A stretch of 64,000 nucleotides of DNA, taken from contig NZ_JAFIWB010000028.1 in the NCBI RefSeq assembly GCF_017163705.1, positions 17,457-81,456 on the forward strand, in the 5' to 3' direction. Below the pieces are notes generated by a model. That model worked only from the letters and a program-made list of their open reading frames with translations. It was not told where the DNA came from and made no database searches. Positions 49,322 through 56,861 of the stretch are shown here, one piece after another; the stretch's first letter is position 1, and every line of letters starts with the position of its first letter. The translations under genes were made by a program, and so were the position numbers. The stretch is from Xanthomonas bonasiae (GTDB taxonomy: Bacteria > Pseudomonadota > Gammaproteobacteria > Xanthomonadales > Xanthomonadaceae).

Positions 49322-51280
49322 ATGACCACCGTCCCGTCGCTTCCCCGCACCCTGCTGGCCCTGTCGCTGAGCCTGGCGCTCGCCTCCACCGCCCACGCGC
49401 AGACCGCGCCGCGCTTCTCCGTCCTGCAGAGCGCCACGCCCGGCCAGTCCAAGGTCTACGACGGCCTGATCGTGACCTACCGCGACGGCAGCAGCGAGCG
49501 CCGCGACGCCAGCGCCGCCGCGAGCAGGCTCAGGCAGATCATGGCCGCGCCGAGCACCACGTCGACCTGGTCCAGCACCTATCGGCAGAGTGCGCCGGCG
49601 CTGAGCCGGGTGCGCCGGCTCGCCATCGGCGCCGATCTGGTGCGCCCCAACCGCACACTGAGCCAATCGCAGCTGGAGACGCTGATGACCAGTCTGCGCG
49701 CCGATCCGGCGGTGGCGCACGTCGAACCGAACCTGATCCTCAAGCCGGTGCGCAGCACCGTCCAGGCCAGCGCCAGCGCGGTCGCCGCGCCCAACGATCC
49801 AGGCTACGTGGTGCAGTGGCACCTGCGCACGCCCGACGGCCACCTGGAGACGCTGGCGCCGGAGACCACCGGCTACGCCAACCGCGGCGGTATCGACCTG
49901 CTGCCGGCCTGGCAGTACGGCACCGGCCAGGGCGTGGTGGTCGCGGTGATCGACACCGGCATCACCGCGCATCCGGACCTGGATACCTCGCTGGCCAGCG
50001 CCGGCTACGACTTCATCAGCGACGCACTGATGTCCGGCCGCGCCAGCAACGGACGCGTGCCCGGCGGCTGGGACACCGGCGACTGGACCACCGACGACAA
50101 GTATCTGACCGCCAACGGCGGCTGCGCGCAGCCGGACGAGCAGACCGACAGTTCCTGGCACGGTACCCACGTCGCCGGCACCATCGCGATGCGGACCAAC
50201 AATGGCCTGGGCATGGCCGGCATCGCCCCGGACGCCAGGATCCTGCCGATCCGCGCGCTGGGCCACTGCGGCGGCAGTACCGCCGACATCGCCGACGCCA
50301 TCGTCTGGGCCTCCGGCGGCCACGTCGACGGCGTGCCGGACAACCCGAACCCGGCCGAGGTGATCAACATGAGCCTGGGCGGCTACGGCAGCTGCACGGA
50401 GGACGCGGTCACCGCGCAGGCCATCGCCGGCGCGATCGCACGCGGCACCCTGGTGGTGGTGGCGGCCGGCAACAGCAACGCCGACGCGGCGGCGTTCACG
50501 CCGGCCAGTTGCCCGGGGGTGATCAACGTGGCCGCCACCGGCATCACCGGCGGCCGCGCCTCGTATTCCAACTACGGCAACACCATCACCCTGTCCGCGC
50601 CCGGCGGCGGCGTGTATGCCAACGATGCGTCCAGCGGCAGCGGCTCGGTGCGCACCGGCCTGGTCTGGTCGACCCTCAACAGCGGCGCACATGGCCCCGA
50701 CCAGCCGGTCTACGCCGGCTATGCCGGCACGTCGATGGCCTCGCCGCACGTGGCCGGCGTGGCCGCGCTGGCGATCAGCGCGGCGATCGGCGCAGGCCGG
50801 CCGATGCCCTCGATCTCGCAGCTGCGCGACATCCTGACCCAGACCTCCAACGTGTTCCCGGTCAAGCCGACCCTGCGCATCGGTGCCGGCATCCTCAACG
50901 CCGGCAAAGCGGTGGCGCGCGCCGCCGGCGCCAGCGGCGGCGGCGACGAAGCCACCGCGGTCGGCATCGGGCCGGGCACGCTGGGCAAGCTGTCCGCGGC
51001 CGCAGGCCAGGGCACGCTGTATCGGCTGGACCTGCCGCTCAACGCGCGCAACCTGCAGATCCGAACGCTGGGTGGCAGCGGTCAGCTCAAGCTCTACGTG
51101 CGTGCCATCCGCGCGCCCAGCGCCGACGGCAGCGATGCCGACTACAGTTCGGTGCGCAGCGGCACCACGCAGAACGTGCAGATGGCGCTACCGGTGTCCG
51201 GCAGCTATTTCATCCGCCCGGTCGGCGGCAGCGGCGGCTACGCCAACGTGAGCCTGTCGGTGACCTACTCGGTGCAATGA
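49322..51280 (+). CDS. Secreted subtilisin-like serine protease (S8) with PPC domain
   Basis: A 652-residue protease precursor. The signal peptide ends STAHAQ, a propeptide runs to about 160 (including SLRADPAVAHVEPNLILKP), and the catalytic domain has Asp in VAVIDTGITAHPDLD near 209, His in SSWHGTHVAGTIA near 281 and Ser in GTSMASPHVAGVAAL near 470. From about 540 a PPC-type beta domain follows (YRLDLPLNARNLQIRTLGGS, SGSYFIRPVGG). Cys pairs (GGCAQ/GHCGG, GSCTE/PASCPG) suggest disulfides, as in Xanthomonas extracellular proteases sent out by type II secretion. ATG at 49322 follows AGAGAGAC. Confidence 0.92.
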   Translation: MTTVPSLPRTLLALSLSLALASTAHAQTAPRFSVLQSATPGQSKVYDGLIVTYRDGSSERRDASAAASRLRQIMAAPSTTSTWSSTYRQSAPALSRVRRLAIGADLVRPNRTLSQSQLETLMTSLRADPAVAHVEPNLILKPVRSTVQASASAVAAPNDPGYVVQWHLRTPDGHLETLAPETTGYANRGGIDLLPAWQYGTGQGVVVAVIDTGITAHPDLDTSLASAGYDFISDALMSGRASNGRVPGGWDTGDWTTDDKYLTANGGCAQPDEQTDSSWHGTHVAGTIAMRTNNGLGMAGIAPDARILPIRALGHCGGSTADIADAIVWASGGHVDGVPDNPNPAEVINMSLGGYGSCTEDAVTAQAIAGAIARGTLVVVAAGNSNADAAAFTPASCPGVINVAATGITGGRASYSNYGNTITLSAPGGGVYANDASSGSGSVRTGLVWSTLNSGAHGPDQPVYAGYAGTSMASPHVAGVAALAISAAIGAGRPMPSISQLRDILTQTSNVFPVKPTLRIGAGILNAGKAVARAAGASGGGDEATAVGIGPGTLGKLSAAAGQGTLYRLDLPLNARNLQIRTLGGSGQLKLYVRAIRAPSADGSDADYSSVRSGTTQNVQMALPVSGSYFIRPVGGSGGYANVSLSVTYSVQ

Positions 51281-51295
51281 CGCGCCGATGATGCC

Positions 51296-51386
51296 GGGAG
51301 TGGGGAAATGGGAATCGGGAATCGGAAAACACGGGCAATCGCCTTTGCTCTGTTCTACCGATTCCCTATTCCCCACTCCCCATCCG
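51296..51386. repeat. G-run inverted repeat
   Basis: A diverged copy: left arm GGGAATCGGGAATCGG after GTGGGGAAATG, right arm CCGATTCCCTATTCCCC plus ACTCCCCATCC, 30-40 base spacer. It lies between the convergent protease and MFS transporter genes. Confidence 0.7.
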
Positions 51387-52640
51387 CTATTCGCCGCGCG
51401 GCGGATGCGGGCCGAAGCGGCCGTAGGGACGGCTGTCGTCGGCGCCGCGGCGCAATACCTGCGCGGCGACCAGGGCGATGCCCAGCAACAGCAGGCAGCA
51501 AGCGGCCAGCGCGTTCCAGCCTCCGTGCTGCCAGGCCGCGCCGCTGAGCGACCCGATCAGGCTGGCGCCGCTGTAGTAGGCGAGCAGGTACAGCGACGCG
51601 GCGTGGCCCTTGTTGCGCCCGCCGAGGCGGCCGACCCAGGCGCTGGCCGCCGAGTGCGCGATGAAGAAGCCGATGGTCAGCAGCACGATGCCGGCGATGA
51701 CCACCGCCAGCACGTGCGCGATGGTCAGCGCCACGCCCAGCGCCGCCACCGCGATGCCGGCCAGCACCACCGGGCCGCGGCCGAAGCGGTCCGACGCGGC
51801 GCCGGCCACCGACGAGGACACGATGCCGAACACGTAGGCGCTGAAGATCATCCCGAGCTGGCTCTGGCTGAGCCCGAATTCCGGCCCGCCCAGACGGAAA
51901 CCGGCGTAGTTGTAGACGCTGACGAACACGCCCATCGCCAGGAACGGGATCGCGAACAGCCACGGCAGGTAGCGGTCGCGCAGATGCCCGCCCCAGGCCT
52001 GCAGATGGAAACGCAGGTTGATGCCGCGGCGGCGCACGAAATGCCGCGAGGGCGGCAGCAGCAGCACGAAGCCGACCGCAGCCAGCAGGTCGATCGCGGA
52101 GACTGCCGCCAGTGCGGTACGCCAGTCGAAATGATCGGTGAGCACGCTCATGCCGATGCGCCCGACCATGCCGCCGAACGCGTTGCCGGCCACGTACAGA
52201 CCGGTGGCCGCGCCGAGCTTGGACGCCGGCACTTCCTCGGCCAGATACACCATCGCCACCGCCGGCACGCCGCCCAGGGCGACGCCGGACAGCGCGCGCA
52301 CCACGACCAGCGCGCCCCAATGCGGCAGGCACGCGGCGAGCAGGTTGAGCAGCGCCGCCAACGCGATCGAGACGAACATCAGCCCGCGCCGGCCCAGGTT
52401 CTCCGACACCGCGCCGGCGCAGAAGATCGCGATCGCCAGGCCGCCGGTGGCCAGCGACAGCGGCAGCGAACTGGTCGCCGCGTCGACCCCGAATTCGCGC
52501 GCGAATGCCGGCAGCAACGGCTGCACGCTGTACAGCAGCGAGAAGGTGGCGAAACCGGCCAGGAACAGCGCCAGGCGGATGCGCAACAGCGGCGCGTCCG
52601 CCACGGCCTGTAGCGGCGGGCATTGGCTGGAAGTGGTCAC
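51387..52640 (-). CDS. MFS transporter, YnfM/AraJ-like
   Basis: A 417-residue permease with twelve predicted helices, the same length as E. coli YnfM. LRIRLALFLAGFATFSLLYS starts TM1, GRRGLMFVSIALAALLNLL is the MFS loop 2-3 motif, and GVALGGVPAVAMVYLAEEVP is typical of this branch. The start is GTG 52640, because a longer frame runs through the divergent LysR promoter. Arranged divergently with a LysR gene (97 bp), the usual layout of a regulator controlling its exporter. Confidence 0.85.
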   Translation of the reverse strand: MTTSSQCPPLQAVADAPLLRIRLALFLAGFATFSLLYSVQPLLPAFAREFGVDAATSSLPLSLATGGLAIAIFCAGAVSENLGRRGLMFVSIALAALLNLLAACLPHWGALVVVRALSGVALGGVPAVAMVYLAEEVPASKLGAATGLYVAGNAFGGMVGRIGMSVLTDHFDWRTALAAVSAIDLLAAVGFVLLLPPSRHFVRRRGINLRFHLQAWGGHLRDRYLPWLFAIPFLAMGVFVSVYNYAGFRLGGPEFGLSQSQLGMIFSAYVFGIVSSSVAGAASDRFGRGPVVLAGIAVAALGVALTIAHVLAVVIAGIVLLTIGFFIAHSAASAWVGRLGGRNKGHAASLYLLAYYSGASLIGSLSGAAWQHGGWNALAACCLLLLGIALVAAQVLRRGADDSRPYGRFGPHPPRGE

Positions 52641-52718
52641 GACGACGCGGCAACGAACAAGGGCGGCCAGTATTTGCCTGCGTCGATCCGGTGTCCAATA
52701 TATGATCCAGGCATTCTC

Positions 52719-52735
52719 CATATCTTCTGGATATG
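52719..52735. promoter_or_regulatory. Palindromic site, candidate LysR operator
   Basis: CATATC-N5-GATATG, a 6+6 bp perfect inverted repeat in the only AT-rich part of the divergent MFS/LysR intergenic region, ending two bases before the LysR ATG. Its size and symmetry suit a LysR-type recognition site (T-N11-A class). Confidence 0.5.
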
Positions 52736-52737
52736 AC

Positions 52738-53643
52738 ATGGAACTGCGCCATCTGCGCTACTTCCTGGCCGTCGCCGAGGCCGGGCATTTCACCCGTGCC
52801 GCGGCGCAGCTGGGCATCCAGCAGCCGCCGCTGAGCCAGCAGATCCGCGCGCTGGAACAGGAACTGGGCACGCCGCTGTTCGTGCGCACCCCGCGCGGCG
52901 CGGACCTCACCGAGGCCGGGCGCGCGTTCCGGGTCGAGGCCAGGCGCGTGCTCGCCGACCTGGAACGCGCCGGCGACGCCGCCCGCCGTGCCGCGCGCGG
53001 CGAGAGCGGTGTGCTGCGGCTGGGCTTCACCGCCTCGGCCGCGTTCAACCCGATCGTGCCGACGCTGGTGCGCAACTTTCGCCGCGCCTGGCCGGCGGTG
53101 GCGCTGGCGCTGGAGGAAACCAACACCGCCGGCCTGCTCGCCGCGCTGGTGCAGGGGCGCCTGGATGCCGCCTTCATCCGCTACAGCGTGGTCACGCCGC
53201 CCGAGCTGCAGCTGCTGAAGTTTCCCGACGAGCCGATGAAGATCGCGGTGCCGGCCGCGCACCGCCTGGCCAGGCGCCGGCGCGCGCCGCTGTCGGCGCT
53301 GGCCGGCGAACCGTTCATCCTGTTCCCGCGCAGCTTCGGCACCAGCCTGTACGACGAGATCCTCGAAGCCTGCCGCCAGTCCGGTTTCGAATTGCAGATC
53401 AAGCAGGAAGCGCCGCAGATGTCGTCGATCGTGAACCTGGTCGCCGCCGAACTGGGCGTCTCGGTGGTGCCGGCCTCGACCACCCAGGTGCAGTTGCCCG
53501 GCGTGCGCTACCTGGACATCGAAGGCCGCGTACCGATGGCGCGGCTGGCGCTGGCGGCGCTGCCGGCCACCGCACAGGCGCTGCCGGTGGTGCGCCATCT
53601 GTGGCAGCTGGCGAAGGCGCATGCGGCGGGAAAGCGCGGGTAG
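52738..53643 (+). CDS. LysR-family transcriptional regulator
   Basis: A 301-residue regulator. The N-terminal winged helix is MELRHLRYFLAVAEAGHFTR and AAAQLGIQQPPLSQQIRALE, then LFVRTPRGADLTEAG; the effector-binding domain from about 90 has LRLGFTASAAFNPIVP. The LRYFLAVAEAGHFTRAA and QPPLSQQIR patterns place it near the BenM/CatM/YnfL-like subgroup. YnfL neighbours YnfM in E. coli, matching this divergent pair. It most likely controls the transporter and itself through the palindrome at 52719. Confidence 0.9.
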   Translation: MELRHLRYFLAVAEAGHFTRAAAQLGIQQPPLSQQIRALEQELGTPLFVRTPRGADLTEAGRAFRVEARRVLADLERAGDAARRAARGESGVLRLGFTASAAFNPIVPTLVRNFRRAWPAVALALEETNTAGLLAALVQGRLDAAFIRYSVVTPPELQLLKFPDEPMKIAVPAAHRLARRRRAPLSALAGEPFILFPRSFGTSLYDEILEACRQSGFELQIKQEAPQMSSIVNLVAAELGVSVVPASTTQVQLPGVRYLDIEGRVPMARLALAALPATAQALPVVRHLWQLAKAHAAGKRG

Positions 53644-53667
53644 CACCGCATCTTCCTGGGTCCCACA

Positions 53668-53736
53668 TGTAGGAGCGGCTTCAGCCGCGACAGGCCTTCT
53701 CGGTAACGCCTGTCGCGGCTGAAGCCGCTCCTACAA
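53668..53736. repeat. REP hairpin
   Basis: Near-perfect palindrome with GTAGGAGCGGCTTCAGCC arms and a loop around CTTCTCGGTAACGC, between the convergent LysR and VOC genes. Confidence 0.88.
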
Positions 53737-53757
53737 GTGCAGCGTGGGCCGACAGGC

Positions 53758-54426
53758 TCACCGCGACACCACTTCCCATCCCGCCGCGTCGCGCAGCACC
53801 TGCCCGCCGCGCACGCCTTCGACGACGGCACGCACGCCCTGCGCGAACGGCAGCTGGCGTTGCTCGGGGAACCAGCGCCGCTGCGCATCGACCACGATCA
53901 ACAGGCCTTCGTGATCGCCGAGCGGCGCGAATACGTCGGATACCGGCATGAACGGCGGCAGCTCCATCCGCTCCTGCGCCGCGGCGGCAACCGCGGGCAC
54001 CTGCGCGCTGGGCAACCCGATCTCGCTGATGCACAGCAGCTCGGCCGCGGAGAACGCGCCGTCGGCGACGGCGTGCGCCGGCAGCGGCTTGCGCGCGATC
54101 AACTCCAGCACCGCGCCGTCGGGTCCGGCGAAATACACCGACTGCGATTGCCACGCCGCGTCGAGCGCGAAGCGCGATTCGCCGAGCGGATCGCGCAGCA
54201 ACGGCACGCGCTGGGACAGCCAGCCGCAGGCGGCGTCGAAGCGAGTCGAGGGGATGTTGAACGCAAGATGCACGCTGCCGACATCGGCGTTGGCGGCCAC
54301 CAGATCGAGCAGGCTCCAGCCGATGCGCACCTGGGTGGCCGCGGCGGGGAGTTGCAGGACGTCGCGATAGAAAGCGGTACTTGCCGCAGGATCGCTGGCG
54401 GGCAGGCTCAGTTGGGTGATACGCAT
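53758..54426 (-). CDS. VOC-family (glyoxalase/dioxygenase fold) protein
   Basis: A 222-residue protein with a vicinal-oxygen-chelate half at the start (ITQLSLPASDPAASTAFYRD; GSVHLAFNIPST) and VYFAGPDGAVLELIARKPL, followed by a second, degenerate half. Metal ligands in the first module look plausible (HLAF histidine, ELIAR glutamate). VOC proteins include glyoxalases, dioxygenases and resistance proteins; the role is unknown. AAGGAG precedes the ATG at 54426. Confidence 0.75.
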   Translation of the reverse strand: MRITQLSLPASDPAASTAFYRDVLQLPAAATQVRIGWSLLDLVAANADVGSVHLAFNIPSTRFDAACGWLSQRVPLLRDPLGESRFALDAAWQSQSVYFAGPDGAVLELIARKPLPAHAVADGAFSAAELLCISEIGLPSAQVPAVAAAAQERMELPPFMPVSDVFAPLGDHEGLLIVVDAQRRWFPEQRQLPFAQGVRAVVEGVRGGQVLRDAAGWEVVSR

Positions 54427-54524
54427 GGTGGCTCCTTGTGCGGGAGCCTGCATTGGACGACCTCAAGCGCAGTTGAGGTCAAGTACGGCGCGTAGCGCGT
54501 GGGATGTTTGCGCGGACCTGCTCC

Positions 54525-54592
54525 TGTAGGAGCGACTTCAGCCGCGACAGGACCTCCGGGTAGAACCTGTCGCGGCTGAAGCCGCTCCTACA
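54525..54592. repeat. REP hairpin
   Basis: Palindrome of the same family (GTAGGAGCGACTTCAGCC, then GGTAGAACC loop, then GCGGCTGAAGCCGCTCC). It lies directly downstream of the thioredoxin gene at the end of the nrd cluster. Confidence 0.85.
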
Positions 54593-54613
54593 GGAGAGCC
54601 TTGCCGCTGGCGC

Positions 54614-54946
54614 TCAGCCCAGATGCGCGCGCACCGCTTCGTCGATCTTCGCCGGCGGCACGAAGCCCGGCACCCGCGCCACTTCCTCGCCCTGGCGGAA
54701 CAGCATCAGCGTCGGCGTCTGGCGCAGGCCCTGGGCGCGGAAAAAGTCCTCGCCCACGTCCTCCATCTTCACCTTGAGCAAGGTCACGCCCTGCGCGCTG
54801 TCGCTCTCGGCGAAGCGCTCCAGCGACTTGTCGAGCATGCGGCAGCCGGGGCAGTTGTCCTTGTTGAAATCGGCCAGCACGCGCGGATGCGCGGCGATGG
54901 CGTCGGCGAACTGTTCGGCGGTGGCGACGGTGATGGTGGTGAACAT
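54614..54946 (-). CDS. Thioredoxin-like protein with CPGC active site
   Basis: A 110-residue thioredoxin fold. The active site is DNCPGCRMLD (Cys32, Cys35) instead of the usual WCGPC; the cis-proline loop is RQTPTLMLFRQGEEV. It is the last gene of the nrdA-nrdB-flavodoxin-thioredoxin run, all leftward, so it probably reduces the C-terminal Cys pair of NrdA, as NrdH does for class Ib enzymes (inference). It could alternatively be a general thioredoxin. Confidence 0.85.
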   Translation of the reverse strand: MFTTITVATAEQFADAIAAHPRVLADFNKDNCPGCRMLDKSLERFAESDSAQGVTLLKVKMEDVGEDFFRAQGLRQTPTLMLFRQGEEVARVPGFVPPAKIDEAVRAHLG

Positions 54947-55036
54947 GGTGCGGAACCTTGTCTGATGTCGGAGGATGCCTGGCGCGGGATGTCCCGACGC
55001 CGGCGATGCCAGCAAAACGAATGGACCAATGCGGCG

Positions 55037-55600
55037 TCAACCGCTGCCGTGCAGCGGCAACGCCGTCGAGGCGAACCCGGCCGCGTTGCCGAACGCGGGT
55101 TCGGCGGCGGTCGCCACGGGCGCGGCGCCGGCCGGCAGCGCACGCGCGGCGCGCAGCGCCAGCACCTGCGCGCACCAGGCGTCGATCGCGGCGTTGTCGC
55201 GGTCGCCGTGCGGCATCTGCTCGATCTCCAGCAACGGGTAGGCGCTGCCGAAGAAACGCGCGATGCGCTTGACCGCGCCGCAGTAGTACTCCAGTCCCCA
55301 CTGCGTCTCGCCGGTGCCGAACGCGGCGACCTCCACATCCTTGCCGGCCGCCTCGACCAGTTCGGCGATGTAGCGCTTCATCTCCGCCGGAGTACGCCCG
55401 GCGTTGTCGCTCCAGCTGCCGAGCAGGTGCAGGTCGAAGTCCGCCGCGCGCGCGGCGTCGCCGAGCGCGCCGTGCAGGGTCTGCAGGTCGGTATGGATCC
55501 AGGTCACCTGGTGCCCCGCGGCCTCGCACTGCGCATGCACGCGGCGGGCGACGTCGCGGGTGTTGCCGCTGAGCGAAGCGTAGGCGAGCAGGATGTTCAT
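55037..55600 (-). CDS. Flavodoxin-family protein in the nrd cluster
   Basis: A 187-residue flavodoxin. The FMN phosphate loop is YASLSGNTRDVARR at the N-terminus; LLGSWSDNAGRTPAEM and AFGTGETQWGLEYYCGAVKR form the 50s and 90s loops. A low-complexity Ala/Pro tail follows residue 150. It is not a typical NrdI sequence. Placed between nrdB and a thioredoxin gene, it may deliver electrons for cofactor maintenance in NrdB (inference). A G-run inverted repeat separates it from nrdB, so its transcript level may differ. Confidence 0.82.
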   Translation of the reverse strand: MNILLAYASLSGNTRDVARRVHAQCEAAGHQVTWIHTDLQTLHGALGDAARAADFDLHLLGSWSDNAGRTPAEMKRYIAELVEAAGKDVEVAAFGTGETQWGLEYYCGAVKRIARFFGSAYPLLEIEQMPHGDRDNAAIDAWCAQVLALRAARALPAGAAPVATAAEPAFGNAAGFASTALPLHGSG

Positions 55601-55603
55601 GAG

Positions 55604-55694
55604 GCGGGGATTGGGGATTGGGGATTCGGGATTCGTCAGAGCACGGGGATTTGCTGTTGCCAATCCCCAATCACGAATCCCCAATCCCGGCCCC
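55604..55694. repeat. G-run inverted repeat between nrdB and flavodoxin
   Basis: Left arm on the plus strand has GGGGATTGGGGATTGGGG then ATTCGGGATTCG, giving four G-tracts with 3-4 base loops; the right arm (55661-55691) is CCAATCCCCAATCACG plus AATCCCCAATCCCGG. Unlike most copies, which lie at convergent gene ends, it sits inside a run of same-strand genes, where it may attenuate downstream expression. Confidence 0.8.
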
Positions 55695-56735
55695 TCACAG
55701 ATCGTCGAAGCCGTTGTCCGAGTTGGTCTTCTTGTAGCTGGCGTTGCGCATCTCGAAGAAGTCGGTCTTGGTCTCGGTGAAGTTGTCCGCGTAGGCCTTG
55801 ATCCACGGCATCACGTTGTCGCTGGCGTCGGTGTACAGCTTCTCGATGCCGAGCATGCCGGACATCTTGTTGGCGCGGTACTTCACGTACTGGATCATCT
55901 CGTCCACGTCGATGCCCTCGATGCCGTCCAGCACTTCGGCGGACCACTCGGTCTCCAGCCGGATCGCGTGCTCGAACGCCTGGTGCACGTAGTCGGTCAG
56001 CTCGTTGGTCTGCAGCTCGGCGTTCTCGCCGATGATCGCGCGGATCAGCTCGCTGATGAACTTGGTGTGCGCCAGCTCGTCGCGGTTGATGAAGCTGATG
56101 ATCTTGCCGGTGCCGGTCATGCGGTTCTGCCGCACCAGGTTGTAGAAATACGCGAAGCCGGAATAGAAGTTGATGCCTTCCAGGATCGAGGACTGGATCA
56201 GCGAACGCAGCAGGGTCTCTGCGGTCTTCTCGCGCATGAAGTCGTCGTAGGCCTGCATGATCGGCTGGTTGCGCGCGATGATGGTCGGGTGCGTCCGCGC
56301 GATCTCGAACACGCGGTTCTGGTCGGCCAGCCCGGCGATGGAGGCCAGCACGTAGGAATAGCTCTCGTTGTGGATCACTTCCTGCTGGCCGATGATCGCC
56401 GCGTTGGCGTGCGCGGCCGGGTCGGTGATGTATTCGGCGACGTTGTAGATGAAGCGCGTCTGCGGCGAATCCAGCGTGGCCAGCAGGCCGATGATCGAGT
56501 CGTAGGCGTTCTTCTCGCGCGCCGACAGTTCGCCGTACTGCTTGGCGTCGCCCTTCATGTCCACCTCGTCGGGGATCCAGAAGTTGGTCGACAGCTCCTT
56601 GTACGCGCGATAGAACGACGGATAGGGGATGTCGTTCCAGTTGAGGATGCCGCTGGTGGTGCCGTTGATGATCCCGGTGGAACGGTTGGGATGCATCGGT
56701 TCGAGGATTTTGATGCGGTCGAGCGCGATGGCCAT
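55695..56735 (-). CDS. nrdB: Class I ribonucleotide reductase, beta subunit (R2)
   Basis: A 346-residue ferritin-like R2. All six metal ligands are present by alignment: Asp89 (TLDSPQ), Glu119 and His122 (QQEVIHNES), Glu186 (SILEGINFY), Glu220 and His223 (NRDELAH). Tyr126 occupies the radical position four residues after His122, so a tyrosyl-radical diiron (or dimanganese) enzyme is expected. The C-terminus SDNGFDDL should dock onto NrdA. It follows nrdA by 126 bp on the same strand. ATG at 56735 begins the conserved MAIALDRIKI. Confidence 0.93.
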   Translation of the reverse strand: MAIALDRIKILEPMHPNRSTGIINGTTSGILNWNDIPYPSFYRAYKELSTNFWIPDEVDMKGDAKQYGELSAREKNAYDSIIGLLATLDSPQTRFIYNVAEYITDPAAHANAAIIGQQEVIHNESYSYVLASIAGLADQNRVFEIARTHPTIIARNQPIMQAYDDFMREKTAETLLRSLIQSSILEGINFYSGFAYFYNLVRQNRMTGTGKIISFINRDELAHTKFISELIRAIIGENAELQTNELTDYVHQAFEHAIRLETEWSAEVLDGIEGIDVDEMIQYVKYRANKMSGMLGIEKLYTDASDNVMPWIKAYADNFTETKTDFFEMRNASYKKTNSDNGFDDL

Positions 56736-56861
56736 GGGTCGGATTCGGTAGTGGGGTGAAGCGCGCCGGCAAGCGGCGCGGCGATGCGGGAGCGGCGCAC
56801 CACGCGCATGGCGTTCCCAAGGGGAAGCCATGCGCGCGCAGGCGCCGCTACGGGGTGGCGA

